Part shown: in pieces, positions 37,284-44,130 of the stretch | Layout of the letters: every line of letters starts with the position of its first letter | Numbering within the stretch: position 1 is the stretch's first letter | From: Salaquimonas sp041736675 | Lineage (GTDB): Bacteria; Pseudomonadota; Alphaproteobacteria; Rhizobiales; Rhizobiaceae | DNA length: 64,000 nt | NCBI GenBank assembly: GCA_041736675.1 | Contig: JBGSTD010000046.1 | Span: forward strand, 101,395-165,394 | Direction: 5' to 3' | Position numbers and translations under genes: made by a program | Notes under the pieces: model-generated | What the model saw: the letters and a program-made list of their open reading frames with translations, nothing else | Databases searched by the model: none | What the model was told of the DNA's origin: nothing

Positions 37284-38253
37284 TTGTTATTTCTCCAGAT
37301 CCTTGTTCCAATTTATCCAACCCACCTATCGTTTCAGCAACGATATAAAGCGGCCGTTGAAGATTTTCGTGCAGAATTCTTTGCATATACATACCTATGA
37401 CACCAATGCCAAAGTAGAGGATAGAAAAGAGCAACAGCAAGACAATCATTATCAGCGACAGGCCGGGAGGCAATTGATTTCCGACCAGCACATATTGAAC
37501 AAATATGACGATCGCATAGATTAAGGATGCCAAAAAGGCAACCGTACTGGCAATCATGAAAAATTTCGAAATCAACGTCGTGTAGCCAATGATGTAGTCT
37601 AATGCCAAAGACATTCGTTTCTTGAAACTATAGGAGGACTGCCTGCCCTTTTTATCTTGAACCACAACATCAACTATCGCTTGTTTGAAACCGAGTTCAG
37701 TAATCAGGGGGCCATAGACAGGACGTCGCTCACCAAATCTGAAAATTGCCGCCAATACCTTCCGGTTAAACCCGCGCATGGTTCCAATATTTTTGCCTTT
37801 TATCGCCTTGTTCGAATAATTCGCATATCTCTGAAACAGTTTTGATGTCGTTCTCAGCGTATTTTGGCGATTGGCAACAAGATTGGTGTAACAGACATCA
37901 AATCCCTCTATCAGTTTGTTGAAGATGGGAATTATGTCCGCCGGATTATCTTCAAGATCAGCATCCATCATGATCACAAGTTGCCCTCGGCAATGGGCAA
38001 ATCCAGCCTTCAATGCAGCATGCTGCCCAAAGTTTCGCGACAACCTCACAGCAACAACCTGATTACCTGCAAGTTCGGACATCAATTTCCAGCTTTGGTC
38101 AGCACTGCCGTCATCAACAAGAATGATTTCGAAGGCCGAACCACAACATGAGTGGCATGCAGCAGAAATTCGCTCTACCAATTCTTCAAGGCTTGAATGA
38201 TTGTTGTATACTGGTATCACCAGGCTCAATGTTGGAACTGTTTCGTCAAGCAT
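37267..38253 (-). CDS. Dolichol-phosphate-type GT2 glycosyltransferase (ArnC/GtrB-like)
   Basis: The 328-residue protein has an N-terminal GT-A domain (LSLVIPVYNNHSSLEELVERI, LVDDGSADQSW, MMDADLEDNP) and two C-terminal helices (about residues 235-255 and 270-295) as in ArnC, GtrB and YkoT, which transfer sugars from nucleotide donors to polyprenyl phosphate on the cytoplasmic side. ATG at 38253 is chosen because the frame upstream to 38436 lacks family sequence. It starts an operon with a methyltransferase, PhyH and a small four-helix protein. Confidence 0.9.
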   Translation of the reverse strand: MLDETVPTLSLVIPVYNNHSSLEELVERISAACHSCCGSAFEIILVDDGSADQSWKLMSELAGNQVVAVRLSRNFGQHAALKAGFAHCRGQLVIMMDADLEDNPADIIPIFNKLIEGFDVCYTNLVANRQNTLRTTSKLFQRYANYSNKAIKGKNIGTMRGFNRKVLAAIFRFGERRPVYGPLITELGFKQAIVDVVVQDKKGRQSSYSFKKRMSLALDYIIGYTTLISKFFMIASTVAFLASLIYAIVIFVQYVLVGNQLPPGLSLIMIVLLLLFSILYFGIGVIGMYMQRILHENLQRPLYIVAETIGGLDKLEQGSGEITIVRRD

Positions 38254-38294
38254 ATTATTTGTCCAACAATTTGGCGGAAACAATGGAGATGATG

Positions 38295-38798
38295 ATGGGC
38301 ATTTTGCGTCCTGTGGAAATACATGATCTAGCAATCTTGCGAACCTGGCGCAACAACCGAAGCCTTCGTAACCAGACGCATGGATTTCGATTTCCGGTGA
38401 ACATGGAAATGGAGCGTGCCTGGTTCGATAACACAATCATCAATGCGGCGCCGAAAAAGGCTGTATTTGCTATCCAGGACCCTGAAGGCATCATAATTGG
38501 CATCGCGCAACTGGATGGCATTGATGCAATTCACAGAAATGCAAGACTTGGTATATTTATTGGTGACACAGGCAGCCACGGCAAGGGATATGGCTACAAG
38601 GCGCTAAACGAGTTGATTGCCTTCGGTTTCAACGACATCAACCTTGCCAAAATCTATCTTTATGTGAATTCCGGCAATCAAAAAGCGATCAAACTCTATC
38701 GGGAAAATGACTTTGTCTCGGAAGCTGTATTAAAGAAACACTACTTTTCTGATGGTGCATGGGAGGATCTGGTTATCATGTCAAAATTCGCGAAATAA
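38295..38798 (+). CDS. GNAT family N-acetyltransferase
   Basis: The 167-residue protein is a GNAT acetyltransferase of the RimJ/PseH type: ILRPVEIHDLAILRTWRNN at the N-terminus, ARLGIFIGD then GKGYGYKALNELI as the acetyl-CoA binding motif A, and NSGNQKAIKLYREN as the C-terminal motif. Because the window encodes a dTDP-4-amino-sugar route, this enzyme may acetylate that sugar, as WecD/RffC does. ATG at 38295 with GGAG is used; an ATG at 38283 is in frame. It is divergent from the GT2 gene with a 41-base gap. Confidence 0.85.
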   Translation: MGILRPVEIHDLAILRTWRNNRSLRNQTHGFRFPVNMEMERAWFDNTIINAAPKKAVFAIQDPEGIIIGIAQLDGIDAIHRNARLGIFIGDTGSHGKGYGYKALNELIAFGFNDINLAKIYLYVNSGNQKAIKLYRENDFVSEAVLKKHYFSDGAWEDLVIMSKFAK

Positions 38799-38802
38799 CA
38801 GA

Positions 38803-39492
38803 TTAACTTCCGACATGTTTCATGAATTTTGCACTTTCTGTTCCACAATTGAACATCAAGTCTAATATCGAAACCGTGTGGGAAAATTCGCCCCAAAGCT
38901 GGGGATATTCAGGATATCCGGCATAGTCAAACCATTCTACCTCAATTTGCTTTTCTTGAAATTGTGAAACATCAAGATAGGACTTTGCAGCCGGACCGGA
39001 TACATAACAGGTGGCGCCTGCCTGCACACAAAGACTGACCAGACGCTCCGTTTTTCCGATTTCCAAATGATAATCGCCGGCGGATGTTATCGCAGTCTTG
39101 ATATTCAGAAAATCACAGATCACATCTATGAAAGAACGATTGATCTCACTGAGTCTTTTTTCGTCTCGTTCAAGATAAATGGGTCTCAATATTTCAAAAA
39201 CAGCTCCAAAGCAGGCTGCCCTCCTGAAATTGGCTTCGAGCGTTTTCCAGTGCTTGATTCGCCATCTGTTGTCAGTGGCTACAACCTGATTGATGGTCTG
39301 ATCCAAACCTTGTGATACCGGAATAGTCAGCCAGGAGGGACCGCTCGGCGTCTTGATCAGATTTCGGTTTCTCCAATCATTCTTGGTGTATTGCACTTCA
39401 TCAAAAATGATGAACTCATCTACATGAGCGATAAGATCGAAGTATCCTTTCCAAGGTATATAATTCGACTGCAATATCGCAACTTTCCGCAT
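38803..39492 (-). CDS. WbqC-like family protein
   Basis: The 229-residue cytoplasmic protein matches the WbqC family: ILQSNYIPWKGYFDLIAHVDEFI at the N-terminus, then VQYTKNDWRNRN, the LTIPV strand and the SGPAAKSYLD and HTVSILDLMFN segments. WbqC-type proteins occur in O-antigen and surface-glycan clusters; their biochemical role is not firmly known to me. The gene follows a methyltransferase gene by three bases on the same strand and converges on the GNAT gene. Confidence 0.9.
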   Translation of the reverse strand: MRKVAILQSNYIPWKGYFDLIAHVDEFIIFDEVQYTKNDWRNRNLIKTPSGPSWLTIPVSQGLDQTINQVVATDNRWRIKHWKTLEANFRRAACFGAVFEILRPIYLERDEKRLSEINRSFIDVICDFLNIKTAITSAGDYHLEIGKTERLVSLCVQAGATCYVSGPAAKSYLDVSQFQEKQIEVEWFDYAGYPEYPQLWGEFSHTVSILDLMFNCGTESAKFMKHVGS

Positions 39493-39495
39493 TCG

Positions 39496-40116
39496 TCAGG
39501 ATGCTTCCACTACGCAGTGCGAATACGGTATCCGCAACTTGTCAGTGCACAGGCTTGTGGAAACATCGGCAAATGCATTCTTTGCAAGCGCCGCATATTC
39601 CTGCTCCCTGCGAATATTTTGGCCGCTATCACGATCATTCATCCATTTGGCAAAAAAGTTTTGCCCGTTGTGATAAACCGGATCGATGGAAATGAACCGC
39701 CCCTCGGGGGATAATAACCCTGATACGGCCTTCAGCAGAGAATGGGCTTGTCCATCATCAAGATGATGCAATATCCCGAATGCGAAAACAAAATCATAAC
39801 CAGGGGTGTCCTGCGGAATGTCCCTTGATACATCTCCCTGAACAAAGCGGACCCTGTCGCTGCCGTATTTCTGATTGGCCTGGGCAATGTGTTCGCCATT
39901 CCAGTCCATTCCGAGATATTCTGCACAATCCGCCAACTCGGGAAACCATGTCCCTGGTCCGCACCCCACTTCCAGGGCGCGTTTTCCTGCGATATCACCA
40001 AAGAACTGTTTCTTGAAGGCATGACGCGCCGAGGCGCCGCCAAGGCTGTTTTGAATAAATTCGTAAATGCCCGGTATGGTAACCAGTTTGTAAATTCCAG
40101 ATGTCTTTTCGGCCAT
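39496..40116 (-). CDS. Class I SAM-dependent methyltransferase
   Basis: The 206-residue protein has the SAM-binding motif RALEVGCGPGTWFPEL near residue 50, the acidic end GMDWNGEHI, and FVFAFGILHHLDDGQAHSLL followed by PEGRFISIDPVYH. It is a small class I methyltransferase whose acceptor is probably a sugar or lipid intermediate. It is followed by the WbqC gene on the same strand. No sigma-54-like site was seen upstream, unlike the polysaccharide genes to the right. Confidence 0.88.
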   Translation of the reverse strand: MAEKTSGIYKLVTIPGIYEFIQNSLGGASARHAFKKQFFGDIAGKRALEVGCGPGTWFPELADCAEYLGMDWNGEHIAQANQKYGSDRVRFVQGDVSRDIPQDTPGYDFVFAFGILHHLDDGQAHSLLKAVSGLLSPEGRFISIDPVYHNGQNFFAKWMNDRDSGQNIRREQEYAALAKNAFADVSTSLCTDKLRIPYSHCVVEAS

Positions 40117-40235
40117 GCAGAATTCCTACAGTATTTTGCCCGCATTCTGATTCATCATCACCATATACGTACTATAGTTCGACGGATTTTTTGGCGAGTT
40201 GTTTTTTTAGCTGCACAGACGTCGAATTGAACCCT

Positions 40236-40268
40236 GCAGGCGCATCTAACAAAGCAGGATGCACCTGC
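40236..40268 (-). other. Stem-loop downstream of the sugar transferase gene
   Basis: GCAGGCGCATC (40236-40246) and GATGCACCTGC (40258-40268) pair at 10 of 11 positions, with a G-U pair completing the stem in RNA from the minus strand. The loop is 11 bases. It lies 25 bases beyond the stop codon of the minus-strand sugar transferase gene. No T-run follows, so it may be an RNA stability element or a weak terminator. Confidence 0.4.
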
Positions 40269-40292
40269 GCAGACCACCCTCACTAATGCCCC

Positions 40293-42077
40293 TTATTGCC
40301 CCTTGCGTCCAACCATCACGCCCACAGTTGCAAGCGCAATTGACAAATCGGCTTTCAACCAACTCCAGACTGATTCCAGCTGCAAGGCATAGGCATGGTC
40401 CCAGCCGACCTTGGAGCGCACATCCTCGATGGATTCATCATATCCCTGGTTGACCTGTGCAAGACCCGTAACACCAGGCAGAATGCCATAGGTCCTTTCG
40501 ATATAGAGCGGTATGGAGCCTTCCAGTTTCTTGAAAAATACAGGTCTTTCCGGTCTTGGTCCAATCAGGGACATCTCTCCCTTCAGGATGTTGATGGCTT
40601 GCGGCAATTCATCAAGTCGCGTCTTGCGCAGAAAATGGCCTACGCGTGTAATGCGGTTATCGCCCTTCTTGGCCCAGGCCGCACCATTGACTTCCGCATC
40701 CGTGCGCATCGTGCGAAACTTGATGAGTTCAAACAGCGTTGTGCGGTCACTGAGCGCGCGACCCACCCGCAATTGGCGGTAAAAGACAGGCCCCCTGCTT
40801 TCCAGCTTGATAGCGATCACAACGGGAATTGAAACCACGGCCAGGACGCAGAGTAGACCTGCGGCTCCCAAAAGGTCAAATACGCGCTTTGCCTTCAAAA
40901 CGGCGCCGGGCAAATAGGCACGTTCCTCCTGCTGAGGGGCTGCGGCCCACCGGCCACGCCGGTCAAACCTGCCGGTCAGCCATGCCAGTGCGCCAACACC
41001 GTTTGCCATATAACCGCTTGCCAGTGTTGCCACCATGGCCTGCAGCTTGGAACGTCTTACCTCAGTTACCGACAAAGCAAAAAGGGCGTAGATCGCCCCC
41101 AGTGCCATCAACAACATAAGAAAAGCAAAGATATTGTTCGACAATGAAAGAAGCATTGAACTTGCAATCATGGCAAGAAGCAGAAACGGCATGAATGCCC
41201 GCAACCCCTTGCCGGAAACAAAGGCATACGCAATGCCGGGAGATAGCGGATTTGCCAATCGGGCAAGATATACTGCCTGTTGAACATTTCCCGCGCCAAT
41301 GCGGACGCGGCGTGCCCATTCCTGCCCCGGGCGGGTGCGCTCGGTCTCGTGAATGACCAATTGGTTATCCAGCACAGCACGCCACCCGCGGGCAACAATC
41401 TGCATGGGCAAAACAAAATCATCGTTTATGGTTGACTGGGGCATTGGCTTGTATGCTTCACGTCGAATGGCGTAAAATGCGCCCGCAAAGCCCATGGGTG
41501 AGCCAAGGGTGGCTTCGCCCAGACGCAGCCTGTTTTGAATGTCCCAGTAGCGCCTCTCACCAGCAGTACCATTTGCCTTGCAATCATAGACCCCACCAAT
41601 AACTCCAATTGCGGGATCAGCAAAACCAGAGGCCAGCCTTAACAGCGCGTCCTTTTCCACCTCGGCCGAAGCATCGGTTAGAACCACGATCGGTGATTGA
41701 ACCAGGGAGATGGCTTCATTGAGAACCGCGACTTTGCCGCGGTTATCCTCATGTTCGACCACTTCAAAAGTTTTTCCACCCCGATCCACTGCAGCAATCG
41801 CTTTACGCGCGGCTTCAGGTGTTCCGTCAGGGGATCCGTCACAGATTACTTTCACCTCGACCAAGCTATCAGGATATTCGAGCGCGGCAAGATTGGCGAT
41901 CTTGTCAGCAATCGACTGCTCCTCGCGATAGGCGGGAACCAGGATTGTGACCGCGGGATATGCACGCGGCACATCAAGCGGTTTCGAGACTACAGGCAAA
42001 GCCATCAGGCTCAAGGGGTAAGTAACGTGATGATGAAACGCGGCAGCGGCCGTCGCGTAAAAGATGGACTCAAGCAT
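40293..42077 (-). CDS. GT2 glycosyltransferase fused to bacterial sugar transferase (initiating enzyme)
   Basis: The 594-residue protein joins two enzymes. Residues 40-260 are a GT-A domain (VTILVPAYREEQSIADKI, VICDGSPDGTP, VLTDASAEV, NDDFVLPMQIVARGWRAV). Two to four helices follow at about 290-370. Residues 395-590 are a polyprenyl-phosphate hexose-1-phosphate transferase of the WbaP/WcaJ type (KRVFDLLGAAGLL, FELIKFRTMRTDAE, FLRKTRLDELPQAINILKG, SLIGPRPERP). The second half probably loads the first sugar of the repeat unit onto undecaprenyl phosphate. ATG at 42077 has AAGGAAA upstream; its start overlaps the GT4 stop. Confidence 0.93.
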   Translation of the reverse strand: MLESIFYATAAAAFHHHVTYPLSLMALPVVSKPLDVPRAYPAVTILVPAYREEQSIADKIANLAALEYPDSLVEVKVICDGSPDGTPEAARKAIAAVDRGGKTFEVVEHEDNRGKVAVLNEAISLVQSPIVVLTDASAEVEKDALLRLASGFADPAIGVIGGVYDCKANGTAGERRYWDIQNRLRLGEATLGSPMGFAGAFYAIRREAYKPMPQSTINDDFVLPMQIVARGWRAVLDNQLVIHETERTRPGQEWARRVRIGAGNVQQAVYLARLANPLSPGIAYAFVSGKGLRAFMPFLLLAMIASSMLLSLSNNIFAFLMLLMALGAIYALFALSVTEVRRSKLQAMVATLASGYMANGVGALAWLTGRFDRRGRWAAAPQQEERAYLPGAVLKAKRVFDLLGAAGLLCVLAVVSIPVVIAIKLESRGPVFYRQLRVGRALSDRTTLFELIKFRTMRTDAEVNGAAWAKKGDNRITRVGHFLRKTRLDELPQAINILKGEMSLIGPRPERPVFFKKLEGSIPLYIERTYGILPGVTGLAQVNQGYDESIEDVRSKVGWDHAYALQLESVWSWLKADLSIALATVGVMVGRKGQ

Positions 42078-43164
42078 TGGATTTCCTTTCAAGGCAAAGA
42101 TAGGCGTCAAGCATTTTTGAAAACGAGTGCTTTGTTTCAACGAAAGATCGAGGATCATTGATGCGCGGTTTGGCAATTTGTTCATTGATGGCAGCAGCCA
42201 GCCTTCCCGCCTGAGCGTATTGGCTGGCGGCGTCTTCGGGTCCGGCGGCAAATGGAACCAGCCGGCCGGTTGCCGGGCATACGCCTTCGCTAACGCCCCC
42301 CACGTCGTGCGCTACCACGGGCACGCCGCAGGCTTGCGCTTCAAGCAGGGCCAGCGGCAATCCCTCATGGCGCGAAGGAAGACAAAACAAGTCAAGCGCC
42401 GGGTAGACCGTTTCAATGGTATGGGAAGGACCCGCCAACAGAACCCGATCTTCAAGTTTCAGTTCGCGAATCAAATCCTCGAGCGCCGAGCGGCAGCTAC
42501 CCTGCCCCCAGATCACTACAAGCGTGTCATTATCCAGATACCGGGCAGCACGAACCAGCAGATCAAAACCCTTGACAGTTTCAAGGCGGCCTGCAGCTCC
42601 CACAATCTTGCGATCGACGGGCAGCCCAAGAGATTTTCTGGTTTCAACCTTGTTTGCCGGAAGAAACCTGCTGCAATCAATGCCATTCGAAATGGTTTCA
42701 AAATCAAGGCCTGTGTGCTGCTTTGCCGAGCCCGCCACCTTTTGCGAAACAGCAATACGTTTCGGGCGGATCAATTTGAGCGCGCCGGTAACAACCATCC
42801 GGCGCCATTTATTGTCGAGGTGCCAGGCATCATGTTCGACATGGGCCACACGGCCAATACCCGCCAGTCTTGCAGCTGTCCCGCCATAAATGAGAGGGCC
42901 AACATGATGGCTTATCACCGAACCGGCGCGCTGTGCTTTCAGCGCGCGGGCAATCCGCAGAGCGATAAACGCGTCTCGTCCCGGCTTTTTTTCAAAACCG
43001 CTGATACGATCACGAAACGCCTCAAGCACCGGCCAGTCTCGACAAAGCGTTTCAACGCTACCTTCAAGACTGAAGACCCTGATATCTGCCTTTCTGGCCA
43101 TGGACAGAACCAGTTGCTCGATTCCTCCCGGCGACAGTCTTTGAACAATATGAATTTGGGGCAT
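42070..43164 (-). CDS. GT4 family glycosyltransferase
   Basis: The 364-residue GT-B enzyme has an N-terminal HIVQRLSPGGIEQLVL acceptor-side motif and the C-terminal donor site AAGRLETVKGFDLLVRAARY followed by LPSRHEGLPLALLEAQACGVPVVA, with the Glu of the EX7E motif. It probably adds a sugar to the lipid-linked repeat. The ATG at 43164 has GGAG upstream. It overlaps the sugar transferase by eight bases, and a sigma-54-like promoter lies upstream at 43238-43253 on this strand. Confidence 0.92.
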   Translation of the reverse strand: MPQIHIVQRLSPGGIEQLVLSMARKADIRVFSLEGSVETLCRDWPVLEAFRDRISGFEKKPGRDAFIALRIARALKAQRAGSVISHHVGPLIYGGTAARLAGIGRVAHVEHDAWHLDNKWRRMVVTGALKLIRPKRIAVSQKVAGSAKQHTGLDFETISNGIDCSRFLPANKVETRKSLGLPVDRKIVGAAGRLETVKGFDLLVRAARYLDNDTLVVIWGQGSCRSALEDLIRELKLEDRVLLAGPSHTIETVYPALDLFCLPSRHEGLPLALLEAQACGVPVVAHDVGGVSEGVCPATGRLVPFAAGPEDAASQYAQAGRLAAAINEQIAKPRINDPRSFVETKHSFSKMLDAYLCLERKSNA

Positions 43165-43237
43165 CGCTTACTCCGATTGTTGCAGGCCCTGATGCTTTGG
43201 ATTTTGAAATCCTCGCCGGGCATTCGCAGTCATTGAG

Positions 43238-43253
43238 TGCAAGACGCGTGCCG
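43238..43253 (-). promoter_or_regulatory. Sigma-54-type promoter for the GT4/sugar-transferase operon
   Basis: Read on the minus strand the site is CGGCAC, five bases, TTGCA, with the GG and GC elements ten bases apart as in -24/-12 promoters. The -24 hexamer has one mismatch to TGGCAC. The predicted transcription start is near 43227, giving a 62-base leader to the GT4 gene at 43164. Confidence 0.65.
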
Positions 43254-43287
43254 AATGAAATTCCGCATTTTCCCGCGATTTTCTGGC

Positions 43288-43323
43288 GATTTGCAAATCA
43301 GGGCACCATCCGATTTGCAAATT
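43288..43323. promoter_or_regulatory. Two palindromic candidate activator sites between divergent sigma-54 promoters
   Basis: GATTTGCAAATC at 43288-43299 is a perfect 12-base palindrome, and GATTTGCAAATT at 43312-43323 is the same element with one change. Their centres are 24 bases apart. They lie between the two divergent sigma-54-type promoters, about 90-110 bases upstream of the plus-strand start and 65-90 bases upstream of the minus-strand start, the usual position of enhancer sites for a sigma-54 activator. Confidence 0.6.
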
Positions 43324-43379
43324 GCGAAGCCACTAGCCTGTGCAATCCGCAAAACGCGGCAATTTCGATCGGGTTCAAC

Positions 43380-43395
43380 TGGCACAGGCTTTGCA
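43380..43395 (+). promoter_or_regulatory. Sigma-54-type promoter for the STAS/export operon
   Basis: TGGCAC (43380-43385), five bases, TTGCA (43391-43395) is an exact match to the core -24/-12 consensus. The predicted start is near 43406, 37 bases before the STAS start codon. In 64 kb on both strands a perfect match to these eleven fixed bases would be expected about 0.03 times by chance with equal base use. Confidence 0.8.
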
Positions 43396-43442
43396 TCATG
43401 ATCAGCACAACAAGAAAAACAAAGCCAACATGGAGAGCAAAC

Positions 43443-43730
43443 ATGACTACAAGAATTTCAATAGAAGGCGAACTCGATGCAGCACGCATTGAATCACTTC
43501 GAAAAACACTGGACGAACTTGCCGCCAGCAACAGTGACCTGACCATCGACATGAAGAATTGTACTTTCCTCGATTCATCAGGTGTTGGCGCCATCGTGTT
43601 CATCTACAAGCGTAAACTTGCACGCGGCTATATAGTGCGAATTGCAGAACCGTCAGGACAACCGCTTAAACTGTTGCGGCACCTAGGCATTGCAAGCCTG
43701 CTGACCGAATCCACCATGAATGCGGCCTGA
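43443..43730 (+). CDS. STAS-domain anti-sigma-factor-antagonist protein (SypA/SpoIIAA-like)
   Basis: The 95-residue cytoplasmic protein is one STAS domain. The phosphorylation loop NCTFLDSSGVGAIVF (residues 39-53) carries the DSSG motif whose second serine is phosphorylated in SpoIIAA. Proteins of this type switch partners according to phosphorylation by an RsbW-type kinase. In Vibrio fischeri the STAS protein SypA opens the syp polysaccharide locus and is controlled by SypE; here too it stands first in the export operon, behind a perfect sigma-54-type promoter, with GGAG before the ATG. The RsbW-REC-PP2C protein at 47922-49475 is the obvious partner. Confidence 0.92.
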   Translation: MTTRISIEGELDAARIESLRKTLDELAASNSDLTIDMKNCTFLDSSGVGAIVFIYKRKLARGYIVRIAEPSGQPLKLLRHLGIASLLTESTMNAA

Positions 43731-43746
43731 TACGGAGACGTGCGTT

Positions 43747-44130
43747 ATGAAACGTCGAGCCAACATTCTGGTTAAATCAGCTATCCTTTCCCTTAGCTTG
43801 ACGCTGGCCGGATGTGGTCATCCATGGCCGCAGCCTGCAGCTGGCGGTATGGCTGAGCGCGACGGGCCAGTTGAGCCTGATCACATTGATACTGCGACAA
43901 CCATTCTGATTGAAAGCGGCAGAAAACGTATTTCGCCAGCACGCCTTGCAACGGCTGAGGATCATCTGATCCTTGCGATCCGCGAAAATGCGGCAGGTCT
44001 GTACGAAGATGCCGACGAAGACACCATGGCCGCATCAATAGCGGTCGGCGGCCTCAATCAATACCGGCAGGATGATGAAACGGCTTGCATTGGCGATACA
44101 TGCCCTGAAACGGCAAGAGATATAAAATGA
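43747..44130 (+). CDS. Small lipoprotein, function unknown
   Basis: The 127-residue protein has a signal peptide ending in the lipobox LTLAGC, so the mature protein begins with a lipidated Cys near residue 24 and is probably anchored in the outer membrane. The rest is acidic and helical, with two cysteines near the C-terminus (ETACIGDTCPE). GGAG precedes the ATG at 43747. It lies between the STAS gene and the SLBB export gene and overlaps the latter by four bases, so it may help anchor or assemble the exporter. Confidence 0.85.
   Translation: MKRRANILVKSAILSLSLTLAGCGHPWPQPAAGGMAERDGPVEPDHIDTATTILIESGRKRISPARLATAEDHLILAIRENAAGLYEDADEDTMAASIAVGGLNQYRQDDETACIGDTCPETARDIK

Noticed and set aside
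42127..43236. A 369-codon open frame opposite the GT4 gene
   Set aside because: It mirrors a well-supported glycosyltransferase; its translated sequence is rich in Arg and His without domain features, as antisense frames often are.
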